A DNA stretch of 64,000 bases. Source: Streptomyces griseochromogenes (lineage in GTDB: Bacteria > Actinomycetota > Actinomycetes > Streptomycetales > Streptomycetaceae). The notes beneath the pieces are model-generated. The model had not been told where the DNA came from. It did no database searches and was given only the letters and a program-made list of their open reading frames with translations. A program made the position numbers and the translations under genes. Location of the stretch: NCBI RefSeq assembly GCF_001542625.1, contig NZ_CP016279.1:930001-994000 (forward strand), written 5' to 3'. Shown here one piece after another: positions 42,461 to 52,736 of this stretch. The number at the start of each line of letters is the position of its first letter. Positions within the stretch are counted from its first letter, which is position 1.

Positions 42461-44074
42461 ATGACGGACTCGCAGGCCCCGGACATCACCGGTACCAACC
42501 CCCTCGCGCCCGCTCCCGAAGGCGCCCGTACCGCCGCCGACGTGGTCACCCCCGAGCTGGTGGCCCGGCTGACCAAGGGCGTCGTCGGCTCAGGCCGTAC
42601 CGCCAACCACACCCCGTTCACCGGCGAGAAGCTGGCCGACCTGCCCGAGTCCACGCCCGAGGACGTCCTGGAGGCCTTCCGGGCCGCCCGCGCCGCGCAG
42701 GCGGTGTGGGAGAGGACGCCGGTGCGGCAGCGTGCCGCGGTGCTGCTCCGCTTCCACGATCTGGTCCTCGCCCGCCAGGCCGAGGTCCTCGACCTGATCC
42801 AGCTGGAGACCGGCAAGGCCCGTCTGCACGCGCACGAGGAGGTGCAGGCCGTCGCCGTCGCGGCCCGTCACTACGGCCGCAAGGCCCCCGCCTATCTGCG
42901 GCCCAAGCGGCACGCCGGCGCCATGCCGACCCTGACGAAGGTCACCGAACTCCGCCACGCGCGCGGGGTCGTCGGCCAGATCGCCCCCTGGAACTACCCC
43001 CTGGAGCTGTCCGTCGGCGACGCGCTGCCCGCCTTCGTGGCCGGCAACGCGGTCGTGATGAAGCCGGACACGGAGACCTGCCTCACCGCTCTGTGGGCGC
43101 GTGACCTGCTCGTCGAGGCCGGGCTGCCCGAGGGCGTCTTCCAGGTCGTGCTCGGCGAGGGCCCGGTCGTCGGCCCGGAGGTCGTCAGGCACGCCGACTA
43201 CGTCTCCTTCACCGGCTCCACCCGCACAGGGCGCGAGGTCGCGCAAGGCGCGGCGGCCCGCCTGGTCGGCGTCTCCCTCGAACTCGGCGGCAAGAACGCC
43301 ATGCTGGTGCTCGACGACGCCGACATCGAGAAGGCGGCCGCCGGCGCCGTACGCGCCTGCTTCTCCTCCGCCGGCCAGCTCTGCATCTCCATCGAGCGGC
43401 TGTACGTCCACGACTCCGTCGCCGACGCCTTCCTGGAGCGCTTCGCCGCCCGCACGCGGGCCATGCGGCTCGGCAACTCCCTCGCCTACGGCGCCGACAT
43501 GGGCTCGCTGGTCGGGGAGCGACAGCTGAAGACCGTCGAGCGGCATGTGGAGGAGGCCGTCGCCAAGGGCGCGAAGGTGGTCGCGGGCGGCGTGGCCCGC
43601 CCCGACATCGGCCCCTACTTCTTCGAGCCCACCGTCCTCGACGGCGTCGAGGACTCCATGGCCGTGTGCGAGGAGGAGACCTTCGGACCGGTCGTGTCGA
43701 TCTACCGCTTCAAGACCGACGACGAGGCGGTCGAGCGCGCCAACTCCACGCCGTACGGCCTCAACGCCTCCGTGTGGACCAAGGACGCCCGCCGCGGCCG
43801 CGACGTCGCCTCCCGGCTGCGCACCGGCACGGTCAACGTCAACGAGGGTTACGCGCCCGCCTACGGCAGCGTCCAGTCCCCGATGGGCGGCATGAAGGAC
43901 TCCGGCCTCGGCCGCCGCCACGGCTCCGAGGGCATCCTCAAGTACACGGAGGCCCAGACGGTGGCCCAGCAGCGCCTGCTGCCGATGGCTCCTTCGCTGG
44001 GCATGGACGACGAGAAGTACGCGGCCTTCATGAGCCGCAGTCTCCGGCTGATGAAGGCATTCCGGTTCAGGTGA
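42461..44074 (+). CDS. Succinate-semialdehyde dehydrogenase type aldehyde dehydrogenase
   Basis: Encodes 537 residues. NAD-binding and catalytic residues are seen in IAPWNYPLELSV, FTGSTRTGREVA, the Glu in SLELGGKNAML and the Cys in SSAGQLCISIERLYV. It is closest in pattern to GabD2-type NADP-dependent succinate-semialdehyde dehydrogenases, which feed GABA-derived carbon into succinate. An N-terminal extension of about 40 residues precedes the core. TACCCT ends 7 nt before the ATG, pointing to a leaderless transcript. A GMC oxidoreductase follows 73 bp downstream and may be co-transcribed. Confidence 0.88.
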   Translation: MTDSQAPDITGTNPLAPAPEGARTAADVVTPELVARLTKGVVGSGRTANHTPFTGEKLADLPESTPEDVLEAFRAARAAQAVWERTPVRQRAAVLLRFHDLVLARQAEVLDLIQLETGKARLHAHEEVQAVAVAARHYGRKAPAYLRPKRHAGAMPTLTKVTELRHARGVVGQIAPWNYPLELSVGDALPAFVAGNAVVMKPDTETCLTALWARDLLVEAGLPEGVFQVVLGEGPVVGPEVVRHADYVSFTGSTRTGREVAQGAAARLVGVSLELGGKNAMLVLDDADIEKAAAGAVRACFSSAGQLCISIERLYVHDSVADAFLERFAARTRAMRLGNSLAYGADMGSLVGERQLKTVERHVEEAVAKGAKVVAGGVARPDIGPYFFEPTVLDGVEDSMAVCEEETFGPVVSIYRFKTDDEAVERANSTPYGLNASVWTKDARRGRDVASRLRTGTVNVNEGYAPAYGSVQSPMGGMKDSGLGRRHGSEGILKYTEAQTVAQQRLLPMAPSLGMDDEKYAAFMSRSLRLMKAFRFR

Positions 44075-44147
44075 CCCACCCAGGGGCGCGGGGAACTGCG
44101 CGAGAAACCACAGACGGCCCGCACGCGAACTCGACGAGGAGACACCC

Positions 44148-45926
44148 GTGCCCCAGGACACATACGACTACGACGTCCTAGTCATCGGCTCAGGCTTCGG
44201 CGGTTCCGTATCCGCCCTGCGCCTCACCGAGAAGGGATACAAAGTCGGCGTCCTGGAAGCCGGCCGCCGCTTCGCCCGCGAGAGCCTGCCCCGCAACTCC
44301 TGGGACCTGAAAAACTACCTGTGGGCTCCCAAGCTCGGCTGCTACGGCATCCAGCGCATCCACCTGCTGGGCAACGTGATGGTGCTCGCGGGCGCGGGGG
44401 TGGGCGGCGGCTCGCTCAACTACGCCAACACCCTCTACGTGCCGCCGAAGGCCTTCTTCGACGACCCCCAGTGGAAGGACATCACCGACTGGCACGAGGA
44501 GCTGAAGCCGTACTACGACCAGGCCCAGCGCATGCTCGGCGTGCGGCTCAACCCGACGATGACCCCCTCCGACGTGCACCTGAAGGCGGCGGCACAGCGG
44601 ATGGGCGTCGGCGACACCTTCCACCTCGCGCCGGTCGGCGTGTTCTTCGGCGACGGCGAGGACGCCGACGGGACGGCGAAGGCGAAGCCGGGCGGCGAGG
44701 TCGTGGACCCGTACTTCGGCGGAGCCGGACCCTCCCGCAAGGCCTGCACCGAGTGCGGTGAGTGCATGACCGGCTGCCGCCACGGCGCGAAGAACACCCT
44801 CAACGAGAACTACCTGTACCTCGCCGAGAAGGCGGGCGCGGTGGTCCACCCCATGACGACGGTCGTGTCCGTCACCGACGACTCACGGGGCGGGTACGCG
44901 GTGGCGACGCTGCCGACGGACGAGAAGAAGAAGGGCGAGGGGCGGCTCTTCACCGCGCGGAAGGTCGTGATCGCGGCCGGTACGTACGGCACCCAGACCC
45001 TGCTGCACCGCATGAAGGCCGGCGGGCAGCTCCCGTACCTCTCGGCCCGTCTCGGCGACCTGACCCGCACCAACTCCGAGGCGCTGGTCGGCGCGCAGAC
45101 GGACGACCGCCGCTACCGCAAGGCCACCGGCGAACCGAGGGCCGACTTCACGCGCGGGGTCGCCATCACGTCCTCCGTCCACCCCGACGAGAACACCCAC
45201 ATCGAGCCCGTCCGCTACGGCAAGGGCTCCAATTCGATGGGCGGCCTGTCGATCCTCCAGGTCCCCTACGCCGAGGGCTCCTCGCGCGTCCTGGCCTGGC
45301 TGGCGAACGCGGCCCGCCACCCCGTCCTGGTCGCCCGCTCCCTGTCCAACCGGCGCTGGTCGGAGCGGACCATCATCGGCCTGGTGATGCAGTCGCTGGA
45401 CAACTCGCTGACGACGTACCTGAAGCCCGGTGGCGTCGGCAAGGGCCTGCTCACCGCCCGGCAGGGCCACGGTGCGCCGAACCCCAAGCAGATCAAGGCC
45501 GCCTCTCAGGCCGCGTCGGCCCTCGCCACCGAGATCAACGGCTTCGCCGGCAGCAACGTCGGCGAGCTGATGGGCACCCCGCTGACCGCGCATTTCCTCG
45601 GCGGCTGCCCCATCGGCGACTCCCCGGAGACCGGTGTGGTCGACCCGTACCACCGGCTCTACGGCCACCCCGGCATCTCGGTGGTCGACGGCGCCGCGGT
45701 CTCGGCCAACCTGGGCGTGAACCCGTCGCTCACCATCACGGCACAGGCCGAGCGAGCCATGTCGTACTGGCCGAACAAGGGCGAGGAGGACCCGCGTCCG
45801 GCGCCGGGAGCGGTGTACGAGCGGCTGAAGCCGGTGGAACCGCGGAACCCGGCGGTCCCCGCGGACGCGTTCGGCGCGCTCAAGCTGCCGTTCCTGGGGA
45901 TCCCGGCGGTGCCGCCGAAGAAGTAG
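44148..45926 (+). CDS. GMC family oxidoreductase (ChoD-like) with Cys-rich motif
   Basis: Encodes 592 residues. The FAD loop is YDVLVIGSGFGGSVSALRL, AGVGGGSLNYANT is the second GMC signature, and the C-terminal active-site part is HFLGGCPIGDSP with VVDGAAVSANLGVNPSLTI. A ferredoxin-like Cys run, CTECGECMTGC, near residue 203 is typical of the ChoD-like subgroup. In M. tuberculosis the homologous gene (choD) lies next to guaB3, so this gene is part of the same old block. Substrate unknown; a sterol-like or other alcohol is possible. The GTG follows GAGGAGAC. Confidence 0.88.
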   Translation: MPQDTYDYDVLVIGSGFGGSVSALRLTEKGYKVGVLEAGRRFARESLPRNSWDLKNYLWAPKLGCYGIQRIHLLGNVMVLAGAGVGGGSLNYANTLYVPPKAFFDDPQWKDITDWHEELKPYYDQAQRMLGVRLNPTMTPSDVHLKAAAQRMGVGDTFHLAPVGVFFGDGEDADGTAKAKPGGEVVDPYFGGAGPSRKACTECGECMTGCRHGAKNTLNENYLYLAEKAGAVVHPMTTVVSVTDDSRGGYAVATLPTDEKKKGEGRLFTARKVVIAAGTYGTQTLLHRMKAGGQLPYLSARLGDLTRTNSEALVGAQTDDRRYRKATGEPRADFTRGVAITSSVHPDENTHIEPVRYGKGSNSMGGLSILQVPYAEGSSRVLAWLANAARHPVLVARSLSNRRWSERTIIGLVMQSLDNSLTTYLKPGGVGKGLLTARQGHGAPNPKQIKAASQAASALATEINGFAGSNVGELMGTPLTAHFLGGCPIGDSPETGVVDPYHRLYGHPGISVVDGAAVSANLGVNPSLTITAQAERAMSYWPNKGEEDPRPAPGAVYERLKPVEPRNPAVPADAFGALKLPFLGIPAVPPKK

Positions 45927-45959
45927 CCGGAGCCGGAAACCGGAAACCTGGAAAACGAC

Positions 45960-45995
45960 GAGTGACCTGCGTCCCCCTCCGAACGCAGGTCACTC
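45960..45995. terminator. Terminator after the GMC oxidoreductase
   Basis: GAGTGACCTGCGT (45960-45972) pairs perfectly with ACGCAGGTCACTC (45983-45995). Confidence 0.85.
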
Positions 45996-46076
45996 GCTTC
46001 TCACCGTCTTCTTGATCCGGCAGCAGGTTTGATCAGTGAAAGGCCCGGACGGTTGTCCCGCCTTACGCGACTTTTC

Positions 46077-46092
46077 TGTGATCCGAGTCACA
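46077..46092. promoter_or_regulatory. Crp (cAMP receptor protein) site
   Basis: TGTGATCCGAGTCACA is a perfect TGTGA-N6-TCACA palindrome and also fits the Streptomyces Crp motif GTG-N6-GNCAC. It lies only 16 bp before a strong terminator hairpin, with no confident gene between or just downstream. Confidence 0.7.
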
Positions 46093-46107
46093 GGAGATGG
46101 GCGTGAC

Positions 46108-46146
46108 GAAGGGCCCCGCGGTGCTTGAGCCGCGGGGCCCTTCTTT
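46108..46146. terminator. Strong terminator with T-run
   Basis: GAAGGGCCCCGCGG (46108-46121) pairs with CCGCGGGGCCCTTC (46130-46143), followed by TTTC. On the other strand it could end transcripts coming from the chorismate mutase side. Confidence 0.85.
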
Positions 46147-46597
46147 CGTCAGCACCGACGTCAGGGCAGCGCCGGTGCCTGGAAGCGGCGCCGGGGGGTT
46201 GCGCCGCTGGCTCTGTGGTCTCGACCTCTGACGGACGGGCGATGGATCAATGCCGTTGTCTGCGAGGGGACTTGGGGGCTTGCACGCATCGTGCTGGATG
46301 GTGGAGGCATCCGCAACCGTTTGACCCGGCACTGGTGCATTTTTGCAATTTTCCGCCGGTCGGCCCCGGGCGTCCCCGGAGCCGACCGTTCTCATGGGTG
46401 ACCGGGCTGCTGTCCCCTGCCGTCCGGTCACTTTCCTGGAGCGAGGTCCCACGACGTGCGGCACGACCCGCACGTCTCATCGCTCCAGCGAGCCACGCGT
46501 GGTTCTGTCGGGCCCGCCCCTGGCTGGCACGGACAACGGGCTCAACGAAGCGGTGGCCCGGACGGTCACGCGCCGTACGGGTGAGAGCGGCCCGAAC
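46147..46597. other. Region without a confident gene
   Basis: About 450 bp between the terminator and the chorismate mutase stop. Base composition is less G+C-rich than the neighbours (for example the run GCATTTTTGCAATTTTCC at 46338-46355). Open frames on both strands have weak third-position bias and no convincing ribosome sites. It may hold a decayed gene or a small RNA. Confidence 0.4.
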
Positions 46598-46891
46598 TCA
46601 GATGCGACCCCGGCACAGCTCCAGCAGGGTCATGGCGAGCGCGGTGCCCGGCTTGCCGAGGGCCTCGCGGTAGCGGCCGAGGATCTCCATCTCGCGGGAC
46701 AGGTGCACGCGCCGCCCGCCCGAGGCGATACGGGTCTCCTGCACGACGGCGGACACGGCCGTCCGCTCCTGGATGAGGCCGATGATCCGGTCGTCGAGCG
46801 CGTCGATGCGCTCGCGCGCGTCGGCGATGGTCTGTTCCGCGCCGGTGGCCGTCGTGGTCGTCGCCGTCGTCGTGGTCGTCACGGTGGTCAT
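46598..46891 (-). CDS. Chorismate mutase (AroQ type)
   Basis: Encodes 97 residues. After a Thr-rich start of about 18 residues the helical AroQ domain follows: ERIDALDDRIIGLIQERTAVSAVV, then SGGRRVHLSREMEILGRYREALG and LLELCRGR. It converts chorismate to prephenate, the branch to Phe and Tyr. AGGAGCC lies 7 nt before the ATG. About 115 bp upstream on the same strand stand a short leader ORF with Phe and Tyr codons and a terminator-like hairpin with a T-run, so expression is probably controlled by attenuation. Confidence 0.93.
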   Translation of the reverse strand: MTTVTTTTTATTTTATGAEQTIADARERIDALDDRIIGLIQERTAVSAVVQETRIASGGRRVHLSREMEILGRYREALGKPGTALAMTLLELCRGRI

Positions 46892-46944
46892 GTCGGGGCT
46901 CCTGGGAGGGTGATCGGCGGATGCCCCGGAACGACAAACCCCGG

Positions 46945-46986
46945 AAAACGACAGGCGCCCCGGGCCTTGTCGGCCCGGGGCGCCTG
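46945..46986 (-). terminator. Attenuator-like terminator in the chorismate mutase leader
   Basis: On the minus strand CAGGCGCCCCGGGCC pairs perfectly (15 bp) with GGCCCGGGGCGCCTG around a TTGTC-complement loop and is followed by TCGTTTTCC. It lies between the leader peptide stop (47007) and the chorismate mutase start (46891). CGGGCC in the 5' arm can also pair with GGCCCG inside the leader ORF, which would compete with the terminator. Confidence 0.7.
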
Positions 46987-47006
46987 GAAAGTCGCTTGGC
47001 GTTCGC

Positions 47007-47078
47007 TCAAGCAGCACGACCATGGCAGCCGGCGGGCCGGGTGCCATAGGTAAAGAAGCGGGTCGTCTGCGTGAGCAT
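47007..47078 (-). CDS. Candidate 23-residue aromatic leader peptide of chorismate mutase
   Basis: The ATG at 47078 opens 23 codons. The peptide begins MLTQTTRFFTYGTRPAG. Its Phe-Phe-Thr-Tyr stretch uses TTC, TTT, ACC and TAT; TTT and TAT are very rare in this genome. The ATG lies 6 nt after a -10 box (CATACT), so translation is probably leaderless. The stop is 21 nt before a strong hairpin with a T-run. This is the layout of a Phe/Tyr attenuator. Confidence 0.65.
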   Translation of the reverse strand: MLTQTTRFFTYGTRPAGCHGRAA

Positions 47079-47084
47079 GGAGCC

Positions 47085-47113
47085 AGTATGTCATGGGGGT
47101 GCCGTGATGTCCT
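47085..47113 (-). promoter_or_regulatory. Promoter of the chorismate mutase leader
   Basis: On the minus strand AGGACA (47113-47108), 17 nt, CATACT (47090-47085), then 6 nt to the ATG of the leader peptide. Confidence 0.55.
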
Positions 47114-47239
47114 CGCGGTTCTGCCGACCGAGTGAGGGGGGTGGGTGGGCGGAGTCCCGGCGGGACGGCGAGGTGTCCCACGCCCACCCCGTTAGAATCG
47201 GAGACACAGACCCCCGCCCAGACCGCCGGAAGGCACCCC

Positions 47240-48820
<1,581 letters not shown>

Positions 48821-48838
48821 TCCCGCCGCTTTCGAAGG

Positions 48839-49306
48839 TCACGTCCGCTTGAGAGTGCGCACCGGCTCTCCGGGCTTCCAGACCTGGGCGACCAGATACC
48901 GCTCGTCCTCGACGTAGGTCCGTACGACCTCCGTCAGCTCGGTGCGGAAGAGGTGGAACGGCTGCGGCGGTTCCACCTCTTTCACATACGCCCCCTTCAC
49001 CGCCGTATCGACGACCTCGAACGCCCGCCCGGCGACCCGGACGTCCCCGCCGCCCATCCCGGTGTCCTCCCCGGGGTTGGCCTGCAGCGCGAAGCGCGGG
49101 TCGCGGAGCAGATCGAGGGCCTTGAGGGAGCGTGGCATCATGCCGAGCCACAGCTCTCCGCCCAGGAAGCGGACCTCCAGGCCGCTGGTGCGCGGGGAGC
49201 CGTCCTTGCGCAGGGTCGCGAGGACGTGATGCCGGTGGGCGCCGAAGCGCTCCTCGGCGATCTCTGCCAGTTCGGGTGCGGCGGTGGTGAAGGCTGCCCA
49301 GTTCAT
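48839..49306 (-). CDS. Pyridoxamine 5'-phosphate oxidase family (FMN/F420-binding split barrel) protein
   Basis: Encodes 155 residues. HRHHVLATLRKDGSPRTSGLEVRFLGGELWLGMMPRS is the first half of the split barrel; NPGEDTGMGGGDVRVAGRAFEVVD and FHLFRTELTEVVRTYV complete it. Such proteins bind FMN, F420 or haem; the substrate is unknown. The ATG at 49306 is chosen at the start of the conserved part (MNWAAF); no good ribosome site is visible. It is convergent with guaA, 18 bp apart. Confidence 0.83.
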   Translation of the reverse strand: MNWAAFTTAAPELAEIAEERFGAHRHHVLATLRKDGSPRTSGLEVRFLGGELWLGMMPRSLKALDLLRDPRFALQANPGEDTGMGGGDVRVAGRAFEVVDTAVKGAYVKEVEPPQPFHLFRTELTEVVRTYVEDERYLVAQVWKPGEPVRTLKRT

Positions 49307-49446
49307 ACGCGCCAGTCTCACCGGCAAACCGGACAACCTCTGTCGTGTATTCGCTGCGTACGTCATCTTTACAAAACAGCTCTGCCCTTTTGCGCTGACC
49401 GGCGGTAACTTCCGGCCCGTACAGCAATCCCCCCGCTGGAGGACCT

Positions 49447-50241
49447 ATGCACGGGCCCACCCCGCCCCTGCCGCTGCCCACCGACCAGCTGCGGTTCGCC
49501 ATGCCGCCCATGCACGACTCGGTCGAGGACGAACGCCGGCACCGCAAGGAGCGGCTCGCGGGCGCGCTGCGGATCTTCGGACGCGCCGGATTCGAGGACG
49601 GGGTCTCGGGCTACATCACCGCGCGCGACCCCGAGTTCACCGACTGCTTCTGGGTCAACCCGTTCGGGATGCCGTTCAAGCACGTCACCGTCAGCGACCT
49701 CGTCCTCGCCAACCAGGACGGGCAGGTCGTCGAAGGCCGCTACCACGTCAACCAGGCCGCGTTCACCGTGCACGCCCAGGTCCACGCCGCCCGCCCCGAC
49801 GTCGTCGCCGTCGCCCACTGTCACTCCGTGCACGGCCGGGCCGTCGCCGCACTCGGCGACCTCGTCGACCCCATCACCCAGGAGAGCTGCGCCTTCTACG
49901 AGGACGTGGCCCTCTACGACGCCTACACCGGCGTCACCGTCGACGCCGAGGAGGGCCGCCGTATCGCGGCCGCGCTCGGCTCCCGCAAGGCGCTCGTGCT
50001 GCGCAACCACGGGGCGCTGACGGTCGGCGACTCGGTGGACGCCGCGGCCTGGTGGTTCCTGTCCCTGGAACGGTCCTGCCAGGTGCAACTGATGGCCAAG
50101 GCGGCCGGCCGCCCGGCGCTCATCGATCACAAGCTGGCCGTGGCCACCCGCGAACAGCTCGGCGGCGACCTCGTGGCCTGGATCAACTACCAGCCGCTGT
50201 GGCAGGACATCAGCCGCAGCGAACCGGACCTGCTCAGCTGA
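49447..50241 (+). CDS. Class II aldolase/adducin domain protein
   Basis: Encodes 264 residues. Metal-binding and catalytic elements are FEDGVSGYITARDPE, WVNPFGMPFKHV, AHCHSVHGRAVAALG (two His) and LRNHGALTVG (third His). Bacterial relatives act on sugar phosphates such as fuculose-1-phosphate, while members of this length with an N-terminal extension are often of unknown substrate. The ATG follows GGAGG by 5 nt. The gene stands alone, convergent with the DUF4429 gene only 6 bp away. Confidence 0.88.
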   Translation: MHGPTPPLPLPTDQLRFAMPPMHDSVEDERRHRKERLAGALRIFGRAGFEDGVSGYITARDPEFTDCFWVNPFGMPFKHVTVSDLVLANQDGQVVEGRYHVNQAAFTVHAQVHAARPDVVAVAHCHSVHGRAVAALGDLVDPITQESCAFYEDVALYDAYTGVTVDAEEGRRIAAALGSRKALVLRNHGALTVGDSVDAAAWWFLSLERSCQVQLMAKAAGRPALIDHKLAVATREQLGGDLVAWINYQPLWQDISRSEPDLLS

Positions 50242-50247
50242 CCCTCC

Positions 50248-51150
50248 TCACTCGAACCCTCTGAGCACCGCCGCCTTGGTCATCGCGAACTCCTCGTCCG
50301 TGAGGACCCCGTCCCGGTGCAGCTCGCCCAGCTCCCGCAGCCGGCGCAGCAGCACGTCGTGGTGGTCCGCCCGGTCGCGGTCCTGCTGCGCCGGTACGGC
50401 GGCCGCCGGCAGGTCCCGGAGCGTGGAGGCGGCGCCGGTGCGGGCGGAGGGATGCGGCCGCCGCGCGGTGACGGCCGCCGCGACCAGTGCGGTCAGCAGA
50501 TCGCGCCGGACGCTGCCCCACAGGTCGAGGGTGTAGGGGTCCCGCTCGGGCGGCAGCTTGGAGAACACGGTCTCCCGCGTCACGAACCGCAGGAAGCCGT
50601 CCTCGTGACCGGAGTTGGGCAGCCACTCGACCTGGACCAGGTCGCCGAGGCAGATGATGCGCGGCCCGGTCGCGCGCTTGATCCGGTCGGAGGTGTCGGC
50701 CCAGTCGATGCGGACCTGGGCGCCGTCGAAGGAGACCGTGCCGTCGGAGGACCGCACCGAGACCGGCACCGGCGGGCCCGGCAGCAGATAGGACGCCGTG
50801 GGCTCCTTGGGGACCTCGTCGAGCAGCAGCGCGTGCCGGATCTCCTCGGCGACGTACTCGGCGATCCCCGAGCGGTCCGCGTCCACCGCCAGCCGGTAGG
50901 GATCGGCCGCGTCCGGCAGCCGCCCGCCCGTGGCCTGCAGCAGCGGATCGGCGCCCTCACGCAGCCGCATGCGCAGCCGGCCGTGCCTGCGCTCGGATTC
51001 GTAGACGACGTCCGAGACCGCCGCGAGGGGTACCGCGACCTCTCCGTACGTCTGGCGGAACAGCGGTACCGAGCGGTGGAGCCCGGGGGTGATCCGGATC
51101 GTGCTGCCGTCGAACGCCCAGGTGCCGTCCCGCTGGATGACCTCGGCCAT
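50248..51150 (-). CDS. DUF4429 protein with C-terminal SHOCT domain
   Basis: Encodes 300 residues. Two related beta-rich halves (GTWAFDGSTIRITPGL and GTVSFDGAQVRIDWADTS) form the DUF4429 repeat, each followed by strands with a conserved hydrophobic pattern. The last 35 residues, LRRLRELGELHRDGVLTDEEFAMTKAAVL, are a SHOCT domain, which often mediates oligomerisation in membrane or nucleic-acid contexts. No membrane segment or signal is seen. Function unknown. Confidence 0.82.
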   Translation of the reverse strand: MAEVIQRDGTWAFDGSTIRITPGLHRSVPLFRQTYGEVAVPLAAVSDVVYESERRHGRLRMRLREGADPLLQATGGRLPDAADPYRLAVDADRSGIAEYVAEEIRHALLLDEVPKEPTASYLLPGPPVPVSVRSSDGTVSFDGAQVRIDWADTSDRIKRATGPRIICLGDLVQVEWLPNSGHEDGFLRFVTRETVFSKLPPERDPYTLDLWGSVRRDLLTALVAAAVTARRPHPSARTGAASTLRDLPAAAVPAQQDRDRADHHDVLLRRLRELGELHRDGVLTDEEFAMTKAAVLRGFE

Positions 51151-51340
51151 GGGGAGATTCTCGCAGCCAGGTCAACACGCAGGCCCGAACTTCACCCCCC
51201 GTGACCCGGCCCGGCGGACCCGGACGCCTCCGCGTAGGGCACAATTCGCTGTCGTCGCAGGGGAGTTGCACGGCAGCGGAAAGGCTCGACGAGCGAGCCG
51301 CCGGCCGTGTCTCGGGTCGTGGGGAAGGCGGGCGTCGGGC

Positions 51341-52627
51341 GTGGCGGTGCAGGAGGCGAGGCAGGAGACGGCAACGGGTGCCGACAGGGCACACGGAGGC
51401 GGTTGCACCTGCGGGGGCTGTCCGCACGGCGCCCGCGAGGGGCACCGGCGGGCCGTCGCCGCGTTCCTGCGCGCACGCGACGAGTTCGCTGCCGGGCAGG
51501 GGCTGCCGCCCGCCGTCGCGCACTCCGCCTCCGCCTCCCGCCAGTGGGTCTCCGAGGAGCTGACCCAGCAGGCGGAGGAGGTCGCCGAACGCGGCCGCGC
51601 CGAGGGCGAGGCATGGCTCGCCCGCCTGTGGCGGCGCACCGTGTACGCCGTGGGGGGCGCGGTCCTCGTCCTGCTGTTCACCGCGTCGTTCACCGCGATC
51701 GGCGCGGGCTGGACCAGCGCGCGCACCGCCGCACTGCTCGCCGCGCTCGTCGTCGCGGGCGCGCTGAGCGCCGCCTCCTGGTTCCACCGGGCGCGCGGCG
51801 GGGTGCTCGCGCCGGTGATCGGCGAGGACAACCGGATGTCCACCTCGCGCACGGTGGCGGCCGGTTGGGTGCTGTTCGTCGTCTACGCGGTCCTGCTGCT
51901 GGCGGGCCGCCTGGCCGCCGCCTCCGAGCATGCCGAGCGCGACGCGCTGATCACGGGTCTCGACCTCGCGCACGGGGCGGGCATGGTGACCGTCCTGGCC
52001 GTGGTGTGCGGTATCGCCGTGCTGGTGCGCCGGGTGGTCGGCCTGCGCGTCCTCACCCAGCGGCTGCAGAAGGTACCCGCCCACCGCCCGCGCGCCGCCG
52101 ACCTGCTGACCGACGACGCCGGCCGGGGCGCCTTCACCGACATCCAGTACGTCGTCATCAGCGCCGTCGCCCTGCTGTTCGTCGCCGTACGAATGGCCCG
52201 CCGCCCCGACCAACTGCCCGACCTGCCCTGGGGACTCGCGGTCGTGGTGCTGATCTCGGCCGCGACCTACCTGGCCGGCAAGTACGCCGAGGGCGGCCGC
52301 CCGGTGATCCTCTCCGTGGTCCGCGCCCGCGAGCCCGGCGATCTGGACGGCCCCATCCGCACCGGCGACGACATCGAGATCCGCGGCACCGGTTTCGTGC
52401 CGCCGGGGGCCCGGAGCGCCGACCGCCTCTCCCGGATGGTCGTCCGCATCGGCGCGGTCGACGTCCACGTCCCGCTGGTCCCCGTCACCGGTGGCTTCCG
52501 CAACCCCACGGACACCGTCCTGACCGTGCCCGTACCGGCGGAGGTGGAGCCCGGGGCGGTGGAGGTGCAGGTCGTCACCGCGGCCGGGGTGGCGACCAAC
52601 CGCTGCATCGTCGAAGTGACGGAGTGA
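51341..52627 (+). CDS. Six-helix membrane protein with IPT-like C-terminal domain
   Basis: Encodes about 428 residues. The N-terminal part has a Cys/His motif, GGGCTCGGCPHG, and a charged helix. Six membrane segments follow (examples: AVGGAVLVLLFTASFTAIG, TAALLAALVVAGALSAASW, GWVLFVVYAVLLLAGRL, GLAVVVLISAATYLAG). The last 110 residues form a beta-rich domain with DDIEIRGTGFVPPG, which resembles IPT/TIG domains. The start is uncertain: GTG at 51341 and 51347 both precede VQEARQE, with GGGAAGG somewhat far upstream. I do not recognise the family; a metal-binding or sensing role is possible. Confidence 0.7.
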   Translation: MAVQEARQETATGADRAHGGGCTCGGCPHGAREGHRRAVAAFLRARDEFAAGQGLPPAVAHSASASRQWVSEELTQQAEEVAERGRAEGEAWLARLWRRTVYAVGGAVLVLLFTASFTAIGAGWTSARTAALLAALVVAGALSAASWFHRARGGVLAPVIGEDNRMSTSRTVAAGWVLFVVYAVLLLAGRLAAASEHAERDALITGLDLAHGAGMVTVLAVVCGIAVLVRRVVGLRVLTQRLQKVPAHRPRAADLLTDDAGRGAFTDIQYVVISAVALLFVAVRMARRPDQLPDLPWGLAVVVLISAATYLAGKYAEGGRPVILSVVRAREPGDLDGPIRTGDDIEIRGTGFVPPGARSADRLSRMVVRIGAVDVHVPLVPVTGGFRNPTDTVLTVPVPAEVEPGAVEVQVVTAAGVATNRCIVEVTE

Positions 52628-52736
52628 ACGGTGTGGGTGGAAGGGCCCGGCGAGCGACGACGTCCCGTCCGCCCCACCGACGGATCCGCACCGGCAGCCC
52701 GCGCGAGCGGCGGGGGAGCGGGCGCCCGCGCTGGTC

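Noticed and set aside
46125..46673. Open frames on both strands between the terminator and chorismate mutase
   Set aside because: Third-position G+C is too low for this genome, ribosome sites are absent and no known domain is visible.
47007..47100. A longer minus-strand frame starting at 47093 (MTYWLHAHADD) that runs through the leader
   Set aside because: It overlaps the -10 box and runs through the attenuator hairpin. The shorter frame with rare Phe/Tyr codons and a stop before the hairpin fits the regulatory layout better.
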